Below, piece after piece: positions 1 to 10,324 of a stretch of 64,000 bases of DNA. A program made the position numbers and the translations under genes. This DNA is from Druceiella hillmani (Eukaryota > Arthropoda > Insecta > Lepidoptera > Hepialidae): assembly GCA_039881145.1 (NCBI GenBank), contig JAYKKI010000052.1, forward strand, positions 9,801,501 through 9,865,500, read 5' to 3'. The notes beneath the pieces were generated by a model. The model had not been told where the DNA came from. It saw only the letters and a program-made list of their open reading frames with translations, and did no database searches. Position 1 is the first letter of the stretch, and each line of letters starts with the position of its first letter.

Positions 1-391
1 CGCAATCGAGATGGTGAATAAAAAGCCAATAATTCTTATAATTTTGTGTTCATAAGATCCTTCTGTTATGCTTTTCTTTCAGGACAATAAAAAAACAACG
101 AAGTGTTCATCCAATTTTGATCATACTATAAATTACATTATGTATTTCACTTTCAGTAACAAAGAATTAAGCCAAGTAGTACCGCAATCGAGATGGTGAA
201 TAAAAAGCCAATAATTCTTATAATTTTGTGTTCATAAGATCCTTCTGTTATGCTTTTCTTTCAGGACAATAAAAAAAGAACGAAGTGTTCATCCAATTTT
301 GATCATACTATAAATGACATTATGTATTTCACTTTCAGTAACAAAGAATTAAGCCAAATAGTACACGCAATCGAGATGGTGAATAAAAAGC
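1..391. repeat. Tandem repeat, 182-183 bp unit, 2+ copies
   Basis: Two almost identical units start at 1 and 183 with CGCAATCGAGATGGTGAATA, and a third begins at 366 and breaks off near 391. The copies differ by only a few bases, so the duplication is recent or homogenised. The array probably continues left of the window. No coding frame of note. Confidence 0.93.
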
Positions 392-415
392 AAACAGTGG
401 CGAAAGAAGTATAGA

Positions 416-465
416 TATATAGTGGTACGTTAAGACATTTTATATAGTGGTACGTTAAGACATTA
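416..465. repeat. 25-bp direct duplication
   Basis: Two adjacent copies of a 25-bp word built on AGTGGTACGTTAAGACATT, directly after the 182-bp array. Confidence 0.9.
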
Positions 466-543
466 TACGCTTAATGATATTATTTATCTTAATAGCAAAC
501 ATTTAAATAAAATTATGAATTGTCTTCGATAATGCAAATTCTT

Positions 544-1031
544 GAAATATTTGCACAACCGTTCATTTAATCTTTATTATTATTTTACACCTTATGAAAC
601 CATATACGTACATAAAGTCGGTTGTTTTTTTTGTTATTTACATTCATTTATTATTTGCATTCAATTATTTATTTTCAATAAGCAAATTCATTGAATTATT
701 TGTATTATGTATCAGAAATAATTTTATGGAAATTATGCAGGATGTATTATTAATTATCGTTATTGTATTAAGCCGCACAAACAATTTCGTTTGTTTTTTC
801 AGCACTTTAAGTATTTTTATAGTTAAAGCAAAACCGTGAAATATTTGCACAATATGTCATTTAACCTTTATTTTTAATATTTGGTAGCATTTTACAACTT
901 AGGAAAACATATACGTACAAAATGTCGGTTGTTTTTTTTTGTTGTTTACATTTATTTATTATTTGCATTCAATTATTTATTTTCAATAAGCAAATTCATT
1001 GAATTATTTATATTTTGTATCAGAAATAATT
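544..1031. repeat. Diverged direct duplication, period about 293 bp
   Basis: Both copies run from GAAATATTTGCACAA through ATATACGTACA and TCGGTTGTTTTTTT to AGCAAATTCATTGAATTATT and CAGAAATAATT. The first copy carries about 100 extra bases at its end (roughly 730-836). Short open frames here are low-complexity and I do not regard them as genes. Confidence 0.85.
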
Positions 1032-2637
1032 CGTTTTTTTTTCATTTTGATGGATGGAACTCTAAAAAAAAACAAACAATATGACGTCAAACAACGTTAC
1101 GTACGAACTACGATGAAAGGGAAAGAGAGTCCATGAAACTACGTACATAAAAGAGATAGAAAAAAGATTGAAATTGAGACAAAAATTACTCAATTTCTGA
1201 GAACCACTCTCAGAGCGTTAGTGACGTATCTGAATAATATAAGGTTATTTATGCGTTTCGTATATTTTTTAATCCTTTAGTCATTTCAAGACAAATATTT
1301 TCTATGAAAATGGTATTTTAAATTTGTTTTGGAACATTTCAGATGGAACTTTACATGGAACGTATTTCAGAGAAGAATTTTACATGGAACGTATTTCAGA
1401 AATAGCTTAATACGAAATTTGAAGAAATCTTCTGAAATTATCGGCATCCTATGTAATAAAATCAATATGAGATTTCCAGTTCCCCGTGTTCCGTTGCGGT
1501 TTATGTTTCCGGCTTCAGTTTTTATCGTACGCAGTTCTGTTTTTACAGGTTAAGTTTTATTCCTATCCTTAAACATTTTTATCACAATTTGAATATTTAA
1601 TATGAATTCATTCAGTCGATAAAATTGTTTGTTTGTTCATATATTCATTTACTTATTTTTTTAAAACACAAGTACACACAAGTTCACAAGTTAGTAAGTT
1701 ATACACAAGTTCATTAAAAAATTGGCAAGTGTATAACTACAAATTAACCGGCCAAGTGCGTGTCGGGACATACACAAAGCAAGACTTCATAGTTACCTAC
1801 ATCTCTCAAAGTCGCTAATTCAATTTAAGAGAAACAATTTAATTTAAAAGTTCCAATCAAATATTAGTTAAAACAATTAAGGGGAGAGACAATAATGAAA
1901 ATCATAAATAAAACCTCAAAATGGTTTTAAAAACCAATCCAACGGTAACCCATTGGATGAGCTGCAAGAAATTATTCCCACTTACATGTATAAAAAATTC
2001 CAAAGAGTAACCCCAAAAATACACAACAGTTTGAACTAAAAAAACGCTATTTAATGATCGATGATAAAACACCAAACAACTCCATAAACGTATTCCTGAA
2101 ACGGTAAATGGAATGGAAAAAACGTCTCGCAACGTTACACTGAAAGGACATGAAAAACAGGTGAATGCTATACAAAATTCGAGCGCTGTAGCCGCCTTGA
2201 AACCAAATGATATAAACTGTAACGTCGCATTTACAGGTAAGAGATAGAAGTCTGAAGAACCATTAAATTCAGTATCAAAGTGTTACGAACAAAATTATTC
2301 ATAAACTTAATAATAAATGATCGAAAACAATCCCCATCAAAGTTACAGAAAATTACACCCCACAATTATCATGATAAACTCTGAAGAAAAGAAATAAAAT
2401 TAATATCAAATATTTTTCCAGGAAAACAAAGTTTTTAATGCTAATTTCAATGATTTTTGAAAAAAGACTGCTTTCATTCTTATGTCTCTCACGTTGGTTG
2501 GAGTAAGGATCGTTTAAACGCAAATTAAACTCGTTAACCGGTTTTTAATCCTTCAACCACTATCGCCACATTTTAATTTACTATCGCCTTCAGAGACATC
2601 CTAATTAATTTTCATTATCAGAACTTTGTTTTACATT
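1032..2637. other. Non-coding AT-rich stretch
   Basis: No gene recognised. It holds a 22-bp word (TTTACATGGAACGTATTTCA and two more bases) repeated 29 bp apart at 1350 and 1379. If the gene starting at 2889 on the minus strand is real, this stretch would belong to its first intron. Confidence 0.6.
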
Positions 2638-2715
2638 TTATACTCGTGTTAAGATAAGCATGGTAGATAAGGAAGAAAACCTGCTAGTTATGTACACAAA
2701 GCAGAAAAATAGGCT

Positions 2716-2721
2716 ACTTAC
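2716..2721 (-). other. Splice donor GTAAGT
   Basis: The minus strand reads AAT then GTAAGTAGCC, matching the U1 consensus at all six intron positions. It ends the exon in phase 0. Confidence 0.65.
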
Positions 2722-2889
2722 ATTTGTATGTGTACGATTGTGTGTATCGTTATTAGGGTGAACATCCACAGGATTTCGTCGGTTTTGCCCTGCATTTGTG
2801 GCGTGTGAATGATTTTCTCCATTGGGTCTAGGCGAGGGTTGCCGACGCGGCCTCGGGGACATCTCTATCGCAGTGTGATGACTCGCCAT
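2722..2889 (-). CDS. First coding exon of an unrecognised protein gene (partial)
   Basis: This is the best protein-coding call in the window. On the minus strand the ATG at 2889-2887 is preceded by an in-frame TAA nine bases upstream, so it is the first possible start. It opens 56 codons beginning MASHHTAIEMSPRPRRQPSP; the exon is rich in Pro, Arg, His and Asn and looks like a disordered N-terminus with no signal peptide or domain. The frame reaches a consensus GTAAGT donor (2721-2716) exactly at a codon boundary, after which the sequence becomes AT-rich and the frame soon closes. Base composition is clearly richer in G+C than its surroundings. An Inr/DPE promoter lies about 284 bases upstream. 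Downstream exons would lie at lower coordinates, and I found none in 1-2700. I do not recognise the protein family; a non-coding or TE-derived exon remains possible. Confidence 0.62.
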
Positions 2890-3173
2890 TATAAATTACT
2901 TATTTTCACGAATAATTATAACTTAAAAACTTCACAAGATTTTATTTTATGCACTGTCACTTTGTCTCAACTCACAGAAGCACTGTATAATGTCATTATA
3001 GCATTCGATTTAACTAAATTTGTTCACAGCACAGTTGAAACTTTGTTTAATAAAAAAAAATTCAGTAAATTATTTGTTTCTTTTATTACGAAATAATTTT
3101 AAAAAATTATAAATAACGTTAAGCTCTCGACGCACTGCAAACGTCCGCTTGACGGCCTAGGCGCCAACTGACT
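2890..3173 (-). other. Probable 5' leader of the minus-strand gene
   Basis: Leader of about 284 bases between the predicted start site (3173) and the ATG (2889). It contains at least two upstream ATGs on the minus strand around 2990-3005, one opening a two-codon frame (ATG CTA TAA) and one a nine-codon frame. They could reduce translation, or part of the leader may be spliced out. Its first 50 bases are G+C-rich and the rest is AT-rich. Confidence 0.45.
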
Positions 3174-3175
3174 GA
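3141..3175 (-). promoter_or_regulatory. Inr + DPE core promoter
   Basis: Reading the minus strand, TCAGTC at 3175-3170 matches the arthropod initiator TCA(+1)KTY with +1 at 3173. Counting from that A, positions +28 to +33 (3146-3141) are GGACGT, a full match to the downstream promoter element RGWYVT at its required spacing. A second overlapping initiator match has its A at 3169, but the DPE spacing fits only the first. There is no TATA box at -30, as expected for DPE promoters. The surrounding 3120-3430 is a relatively G+C- and CpG-rich patch in an AT-rich window. Confidence 0.6.
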
Positions 3176-4228
3176 GCGTGTCGGTCCGTAGACCGCTAGA
3201 AGTTGGCAGTAGTACGAATGTATTAACTAAAAATACTCACAGCGATGCGCGTTTGTGTTTGCGCGTTTAGCATCTATTACACGGTTTATTCATTATTTTA
3301 GAACTCGTTGCGTATATTGCGCACACACGGAAACTCTACGAGGAAATTCCTGCTTTGTCATGAATCTTATAAGTTTCCCTGCGAAGTGATGCGCTATACA
3401 TACGTTGAAACGAGTTTCGCCGCAGGACTTAATGTGGAAAATCATTTTTTTTATTTGGTTTAATCAGTAATTCCATTCAGTATTTGATAGAGGGAAGTAA
3501 AAAAATAGAAACGTGCTAAGATCGTCGTGGGGGAATGGAGTGGAGAGGAAGAAAGGAGTACCCCTCTCTAATACAAACTCTTTTCCGCGGAGGGCTTTAA
3601 TTTAATTTTTTCATCAACCACATGGTTGATGAAAAAAATAAATTCCTTACTGTATTTTATAAAAATGCGGTCTTTTTATAAAATTCTTGTCTTTAATAAC
3701 ACGAAAGTCTTAACACACAACACGCAAAGAATAATTGCAAATCTAAGAACTGGAATCATTGAAAAGAATTGTGAATACAAACATGGCTTAAAAATTTAGA
3801 ATTAAATTAAAAAAAAATACAAACCAAATAATCTAAAATGTAAAATAAATAAAAAGAATTGCAAATACAAACAAAAAATTAACACACATTAAAATTCAAT
3901 TATAAAAAACAAACCCAACAAACTTCAAACTTGAAATATGTAAAAGGGATTTTAAACACTTTGGGTTCCTAAACTGTTTTCAGTGATTAGGCATTTTCAA
4001 AGATTTAAATTTTAGATGGGACAAAAAAGATATATTTGTTTTTATATTTCGTATATCATGTGGATATAAATTAAAAGAGTCAGTTATAAGAATTGGAACC
4101 TATTTGTTTTAGAATTTTATGTGAGAATTTTATATAAGATATAACTCGATTTTCTTTTTATTCCATGTACATAATTCTAAATGTTGAAAATGTTCACAAA
4201 TGCATATATCCTCCCCTTTCTCTACGAA
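3176..4228. other. Upstream region, then A-rich non-coding DNA
   Basis: 3176-3430 is CpG-containing and may hold proximal promoter sequence for the minus-strand gene. From about 3700 to 3920 the plus strand is strongly A-rich. Apart from the hairpin at 3606-3637 I see no other feature. Confidence 0.5.
3606..3637. repeat. Perfect 15-bp inverted repeat
   Basis: TTTTTTCATCAACCA, then CA, then its exact reverse complement. In RNA this is a short stem with a minimal loop followed by A-rich sequence. Function unknown. Confidence 0.9.
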
Positions 4229-4770
4229 ACGAGTAAAGTTAAAATTATGGAAAAGCAGAGTTACCAGAAATTAAACGAGGGCAGTGGTACTAAATTTTAT
4301 AGCTTTCGAGATATTCACGATATTTATACGCATATGAAAGATGTAAAACGACAATATATTTACGTCATGAAAAGTATTTGTAAATAGGTAAAGAGATTTA
4401 TACGAATATGAAAGATGTAAAACGGCAATATATTTACGTCATGAAAAGTATTTGTAAATAGTTAAAGATTTATACACGTACGAAAGATGTAAAGCGGCAA
4501 TATATTTACGTCATGAAAAGTATTTGTAAATAGTTAAAGAGATTTATACACGTATGAAAGATGTAAAATGGCAATATATTTACGTCATGAAAAGTATTTG
4601 TAAATAGTTAAAGAGATTTATACACGTATGAAAGATGTAAAACGGCAATATATTTACGTCATGAAAATTATTTGTAAATAGTTAAAGAGAAAATAGTGTG
4701 TACCCTTAAATGTTTATACGTGCCTTAGTAAGTACGAAACCTTCATATTATGAGTTCTGTTCTCACTTAA
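4229..4770 (+). mobile_element. Dispersed MITE-like element carrying an internal 74-bp array
   Basis: The left part (AAAATTATGGAAAA...) resembles 42340 onwards. The right part (ACCCTTAAATGTTTATACGTGCC... to CTTCATATTATGAGTTCT) resembles the ends at about 35330, 42150, 59100 and the palindromic element at 29653-29837. The copy is old and its borders are approximate. The 74-bp minisatellite inside it is absent from the relatives. Confidence 0.55.
4316..4690. repeat. Minisatellite, 74-bp unit, 5 copies
   Basis: The word TACGTCATGAAAA occurs at 4361, 4435, 4507, 4581 and 4655 (spacing 74, 72, 74, 74). Each unit contains ATGAAAGATGTAAAACGGCA and ends in TATTTGTAAATAG. Copies are about 95% alike by eye. 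Confidence 0.93.
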
Positions 4771-6048
4771 CAGGTTTTATTTTTTTTTCGAAATGATGCA
4801 GTATATGAAGCGAAACTTACTACACCTTTCATTGACCAGCATGCTGAAGTCAAAATCTATTACTTGTTTTCCAAGAGAAACCCATACAAACTTCTGTTTT
4901 GGCCCAATTTTTAATTTCAATAAATTAAATAATTTATGAAAGACACGTACTTAACTTCAATAAGTATGTATTTTCATGAAAAATATTTCGCTTTATAATT
5001 TACTAAAATTGCACGAAAACTATTTCTGAAAAATTGTTCCACAGGTTGTAATCAATATACCTTATTATAAAAAAAATTATGATCAACATTGAAAGAAGTT
5101 GAGATGCGGACATTGAGACAGTATTTTTCCTGCGTTATGAATAACAATTAATAAAATTAATTAATAATGTAAAAAAACGTGCATATGCTTGCCTAGCTCG
5201 TGCATAAAAGATTCAGTACTTCGTTGGAAGGGAAATTGACTTTATTTATGGTAAGTTGATACTAATTTGGATTTCCTAGTTATTAAAAAAACACGTTTAA
5301 CTTACTTTTTTCCTAATTTCCGGAAATAAGGGAAAAGAACATATTTATTACATATTTTTCTGCATACCTCTGAAGATATATTATTAAAAACAATGAAAAA
5401 ATGTGGTATTTTAATAATTTTTTTCGAGCACTTAATCCACCCTCTCCCTAAAATTTCCATATAAATATTTGAATATTAGATATTTTACTACTCTATCAAA
5501 TTACAAGTTTCTATGACAAGACTCCTGAGAAAAATAATCGTAACAGACGGAAAAACAGATACGTTAATGATCTTATAAGTGCCCCTTTTTCCTATTGGAA
5601 TATAGAATCCTAAATAATTATATATATTTTCTTTAATCTAAAACATCAATAAATAAAATGAGACGTATATTTTGAGGATTTTTTCCCTAATTGAAAAAAA
5701 ACTGATGCAATAAATATCGTAAAAATCGAAGTATCGTAAAAGTTTTTCTGCATTCCCAAAAACAAACTTCTTAAAGCAATATATCCAAAATAATTTTGAC
5801 GCTGCTTTTGAGATTTTTTAAGGAGGAATGGAATATGTAGAGCTTTTGGTTTTGATTAAAAAACAGCATGTATAACATTATGCAAAATGAGTGTACTTGG
5901 ACGTCACGATATTATAAGGAAAGACAATAAGTGTTCCAGGAGTTTTTACTGCAATCATTTAAAACTATGAATTATCCGATATTCCTAGTTTACCCAAAAA
6001 AAAATTGAAAAAATTCACAAATTCATAGACTACAGAAAAAAACCCCAT

Positions 6049-6051
<3 letters not shown>
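4771..6051. other. Non-coding AT-rich stretch
   Basis: No gene, tandem array or recognisable transposon seen. A short word TATCGTAAAAGTTTTTCTGC at about 5732 recurs at about 6143, beyond the TA tract. Confidence 0.55.

Positions 6052-6112
<61 letters not shown>
6052..6112. repeat. (TA)n microsatellite
   Basis: About 30 uninterrupted TA dinucleotides followed by a short (TACA)n tail. Confidence 0.97.
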
Positions 6113-6116
<4 letters not shown>

Positions 6117-8388
6117 CATACATATTATATAAGCATTGAAGGTATCGTAAAAGTTTTTCTGCTTTCATTTTTTATTATTCATTTTTGTACTTTTCAGTCT
6201 GTACTTAATTTTTATTTAAAAAGACTACTAAAAAAAACTTTTATTTTCTTTTATTGATTTGTTTGTTGTTTTTTTTGTTTTATTTTCCAATTAATTCGTT
6301 CAGTTTTAAACTTATAATATTCGTTGTCTCGTTATTTAGAAGAGGTTAACATTTCGTCCTCTGCTAATATCATAAAATATTTCCCAAGACGTGGACTTAG
6401 TTTCAGCTGTAGTAAAGATGCAAATCACTGAGATGAATTTTCGGGTCGTGGAAATTGATATATTTTCTATCGTCACTCAAGGTTTGAAATAAACTTATAT
6501 CCTATAAAGAGACATAACTTCAAAAACTTAAAATTTTAAAGCTCTCACTTATTAAAACTCTATCCACACATAACTGTGTCCATTGCCAACTACGTTGCGG
6601 ACGAAAAAATATAGTTTCATATATTTTCCATGAAATTCTGCGGCCTGGAGTTCACCCTTGTCCATCCCGGAGTTTTCACTTGCCCGGCTGGGAGTTTCAG
6701 CTCCCCGGCCGACGTTGAACTAACCTGTGAACGCGCCTTCAGTATTTTCTATTATTTTGTCCTCATCCAGAGGATAATGTGTGCAACTTGTCCGACTGGA
6801 AACATGTGAATTAGTACTAAAAACTGTTTAAATTTCTGAATAAACAGGAGCTATATGTGCAAATTTATTGTATGGTCTAATCCTCTAATCTTTAAAGTGC
6901 TACAGCAAAATCTTGTAGGCTGTATCTTGTCTTTATTGATATCAACTTTTCTGGAGACGCTTTCTTTTCTTTGAACGTTTTTAGTGTTATTTTTCTATTA
7001 ATAAATTTTGAACTATACAATAAATGTAAGAAACAGTCGGGTTACCAAAGATTTTAAATAAATATATCTATTATTTTTAATTATTGTTTTCTCAGTAAAC
7101 AGCTACATCTTTCGATTGGTGATGTAGATTCCATTCTGACGTAAGATTTGTTCGACTCTTTGAAATATTCTTTCCAGTTTTTGTAAGTTTCTTATCAATG
7201 TGCGAAATCTCCCCCAGTTTTTCTATTCTGTAACATTTTAGACATTCACAAACGTTTATTTATAGTTATATTTAAAAGTTTATTGAGATACAGAACACAT
7301 AATAACTAAAGGGACATAGGTATGCATACTTGATGAAGACCACCCAGGACAATCACAAACGATATTAATATCTTGACCCAGACAATAGGAAAAATCTTTG
7401 CAAATCTGGATATTTTCCGATTTGCAAAGCTTTTTCTTGGTCGGGACTTGTTCACCTCGTACACCTCGTTTAGTAGTTTCTTATTACATTTTAAATGTTG
7501 TTTATATTAAAAAATGATAACATCCACGACGTATTGTTCTCTTTAGCTTCAAATCATATTAGTATAAACAAGGTGGATTTGACCGTTCGACATTAAATGA
7601 ATCCTGATATACCATATCGTGTTCTTCAAACGTACACCAAAAGTCAATAACAAAAATTCAGTAGTTTAGTCACGGGAATAGTTTTAAGTGGTTTGTAATT
7701 TCAAACACGCCGCGCTGCTTTGCTACCGGTGTACGCGGTGCCGATAATAACAATAACCGCGCGTCGCCGTTGTTGCGTAGCATAAACATTGCAATTGGTG
7801 TTTATATTTTGTTCATATTAAAATTTTATATACTTTTTTGATTTTTTTTTATTCTCCGCGTGATTGTTTATTTCACTATTTTAAAATACTTATGGCAACT
7901 AGTACTGACTGGATTTTCATTTAACGACGATCGGTCATATATATGGAATATTATAGTAATAATAAATTATGAGGATCGCTTTAAAAAAATATGGCCCGAT
8001 TTTTCTATTTCTTTACGTTATCCCCATTGATGCAGAGAGGGTAGGAATAGACACCACTTATGCGCCAATAAAGTAGAGAGAATGGAAAGAGGACCTCACA
8101 TTTTCTGAAATCAATTAAACAAGTCAGCATTTTTGCTACCGCCTACAAATATGTATTTTAGGATAAGCTATTTGTACTCGAGCTAGAAATTAATTTTATT
8201 TAGCCAGGAAAGTATTTTCGATACACACATAAATAACATATTTTACCTGCCGTCACAAGAGTACTCAAGTGGTTTTGATTTGATGCAAAAAATAATGAAA
8301 CTTAATCCATTTATCCATTACGTTTTCAAAGAAAGCTTTAGTTGCTTGAAAAGATTATTTTTAATGATCTTAAAAACAAAATTTAAGC
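6113..8388. other. Non-coding stretch with two G+C-rich patches
   Basis: 6590-6760 (CCCGGCTGGGAGTTTCAGCT, CCCCGGCCGACGTTGAAC) and 7700-7780 (CCGCGCTGCTTTGCTACCGG, CCGCGCGTCGCCGTTG) stand out in base composition. They could be promoter, exon or transposon remnants. I could not assign either. No other gene seen. Confidence 0.45.
7396..7429. repeat. 11-bp inverted repeat
   Basis: CTTTGCAAATC and its exact reverse complement separated by 12 bases. Confidence 0.8.
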
Positions 8389-8426
8389 ATATATATACAT
8401 ATATATGTATATATATACATATATAC

Positions 8427-8491
<65 letters not shown>
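8389..8491. repeat. (TA)n microsatellite with TATACA interruptions
   Basis: The left 45 bases mix TATATG and TATACA; the right 60 are pure TA. Tyr-Ile open frames over it are by-products. Confidence 0.97.
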
Positions 8492-8492
<1 letters not shown>

Positions 8493-9563
8493 TGGCTTAC
8501 TGAAGACGACACGGTAATATTTATATGGGTACTGCGTCGGCAGCTCAGAGAGGAGATGAAAATAGCGGAATGTGGAAAAGGTAATCGTCTGTTTCGCTCT
8601 CGATCCTTCTATTTGTACATGAGTGAATAAGAGAAAAACAGCTACAGCAATATTTATATATTACCAATTATTTGTGTTTGATATTGAGAAGTGATAAAAA
8701 GTGTCATTTTCGCTGCCCGCCGTGAAAGTTGATTTGGCTTCAGCATTAAAGGGGAGTTTGCAGATTCACGATATGTATCCTCAAATACTTAAAAATGATT
8801 ACATGTTTCAACATGTTTTTTACATTATAGATTTTTAGTCAATAGGCAAACAAAAAATTCTGAAAGTTCAGAACTTTGCAACTGCAAAAAAATAATATTT
8901 TCTGCAAAGTTCCATGTATTACTAATAACTAACGCGTAATACGCGCAACACCTAGAAACAAAAGACAGTGAAAATTCGTTTCGCGATTTAGAAACTAAAT
9001 ATTTACAACTTTTCGAAATACCTACAAATTTTTCGTAGTCATAAGATTAGAAGACTACATCAAGTTATACATAAAAAAGAAATTTCACCAAAATCCGTTC
9101 ATTAGGACCCGAGTTAAAAGCGAATAACATCCAAGAAGATAAGAAAATACTGTATAAAATTTAATTAAAATTAAATTGTGTCACAGTGGTAGCACTATAT
9201 CTTGGTTATATAAGTAATCATTTCGGTTTTATATTTTTTATAAGTAACATATTACGTAGTACCTAAAAAACCTCGATAGGCATGATATGAACTTGCGTCT
9301 GTTGCGGCTTGTCTCCCGTATGCTTACGCATCGGACTCGTCTGTCTCTATTTAGGGAAAATGAGTAATATATGAATTGAACGACTCCATTCGGGGAATGA
9401 CAGCTTCACGGACAAAGCAGTTCTTTAGGAGAACTCATGGACTATAAACGTGCAACGCATGTCAGAAGAAGGAATGTAGCCGTTACTTGGTTATAAAATA
9501 ATAAGAAAAAATAAATAATGTATCTGGGTTTGCGATTGATGTGATGATTATCTATATTTTACT
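8492..9563. other. Non-coding stretch, degenerate dispersed-repeat tail
   Basis: Around 9080-9130 the text 'TTTCACCAAAATCCGTTCAT' followed by 'AGGACCCGAG' resembles a tail often seen beside insect transposons, but nothing codes. No gene seen. Confidence 0.4.
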
Positions 9564-9950
9564 AAGATTATCTCTATTTTACAATATCTCTCATATTACC
9601 ATGTATTTGATATAGTTTTGAAATTACTATAGAGATTATCTCTATTTTACGTGTCTCATATTATCCACCCCACAGGTGCTTGCTTTATTATCAATTAGCA
9701 CGCCAACGTGGAGTTTTGACGATAAAAATAATTATAACTCGCATAACTATATTTTACCAAGGTTATCTCTATTTTACAATATCTCTCATATTACTATGTA
9801 TTTCTTATAGTTTTGCAATTATTATAGAGATTATCTCTATTTTACCATGTGTCTCATATTGCGCTCTCCACAGATGCTTGCTTTATTATCAACTAGCGCG
9901 CCAATGTGGAGTTTTGACGATAAAAATAATTATATCTCACGTAATTTGAC
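9564..9950. repeat. Direct duplication, period 195 bp, 2 copies
   Basis: Copies start at 9564 and 9759 with TTATCTCTATTTTACAATAT and end in GTGGAGTTTTGACGATAAAA. About 90% alike. The short open frame covering both copies follows the duplication and has no recognisable protein. Confidence 0.9.
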
Positions 9951-10324
9951 AAATAATGTAAGTTTAATATATTTTCTTGGAAAGAGGAGATATTTCTAAA
10001 AACAAATTGTGCGTCTCAGTTCCGGCGCGCGCTTGGAGTTTACTCCTTAATTACGATTGTCTTGGAATCTATAAAATAGGTGACACTGGATATCAATATC
10101 ATCTATCAATATATCTCTTAAAAAAATGCCCGTGCCGTGTATCACGGGGATTTGACCTTTAGATCTTGACGATTTAACCCAGTCTGAGACAAACCTGCCC
10201 CTTTGTCGTCGTCAGCCAACCTAGGGTCGGAAAAACCCAGACCCTGCTAGTCCAGCGACCGAGGTCACTCGCCCAACCACAGCCAAGTTAGGCCCGCCCT
10301 AAGACCTCCTACTATTTTTTCGTA
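9951..10324. other. Degenerate dispersed-repeat remnant
   Basis: Includes CCCGTGCCGTGTATCACGGG (10130-10149, a near-palindrome) and a G+C-richer block to about 10310. This looks like the tail of an old transposon, but I cannot name the family. Confidence 0.35.

Noticed and set aside
2229..2250. Recursive-splice-like TTTACAGGTAAGA near the putative gene
   Set aside because: Single occurrence on the strand opposite to the gene; no pyrimidine tract of useful length.
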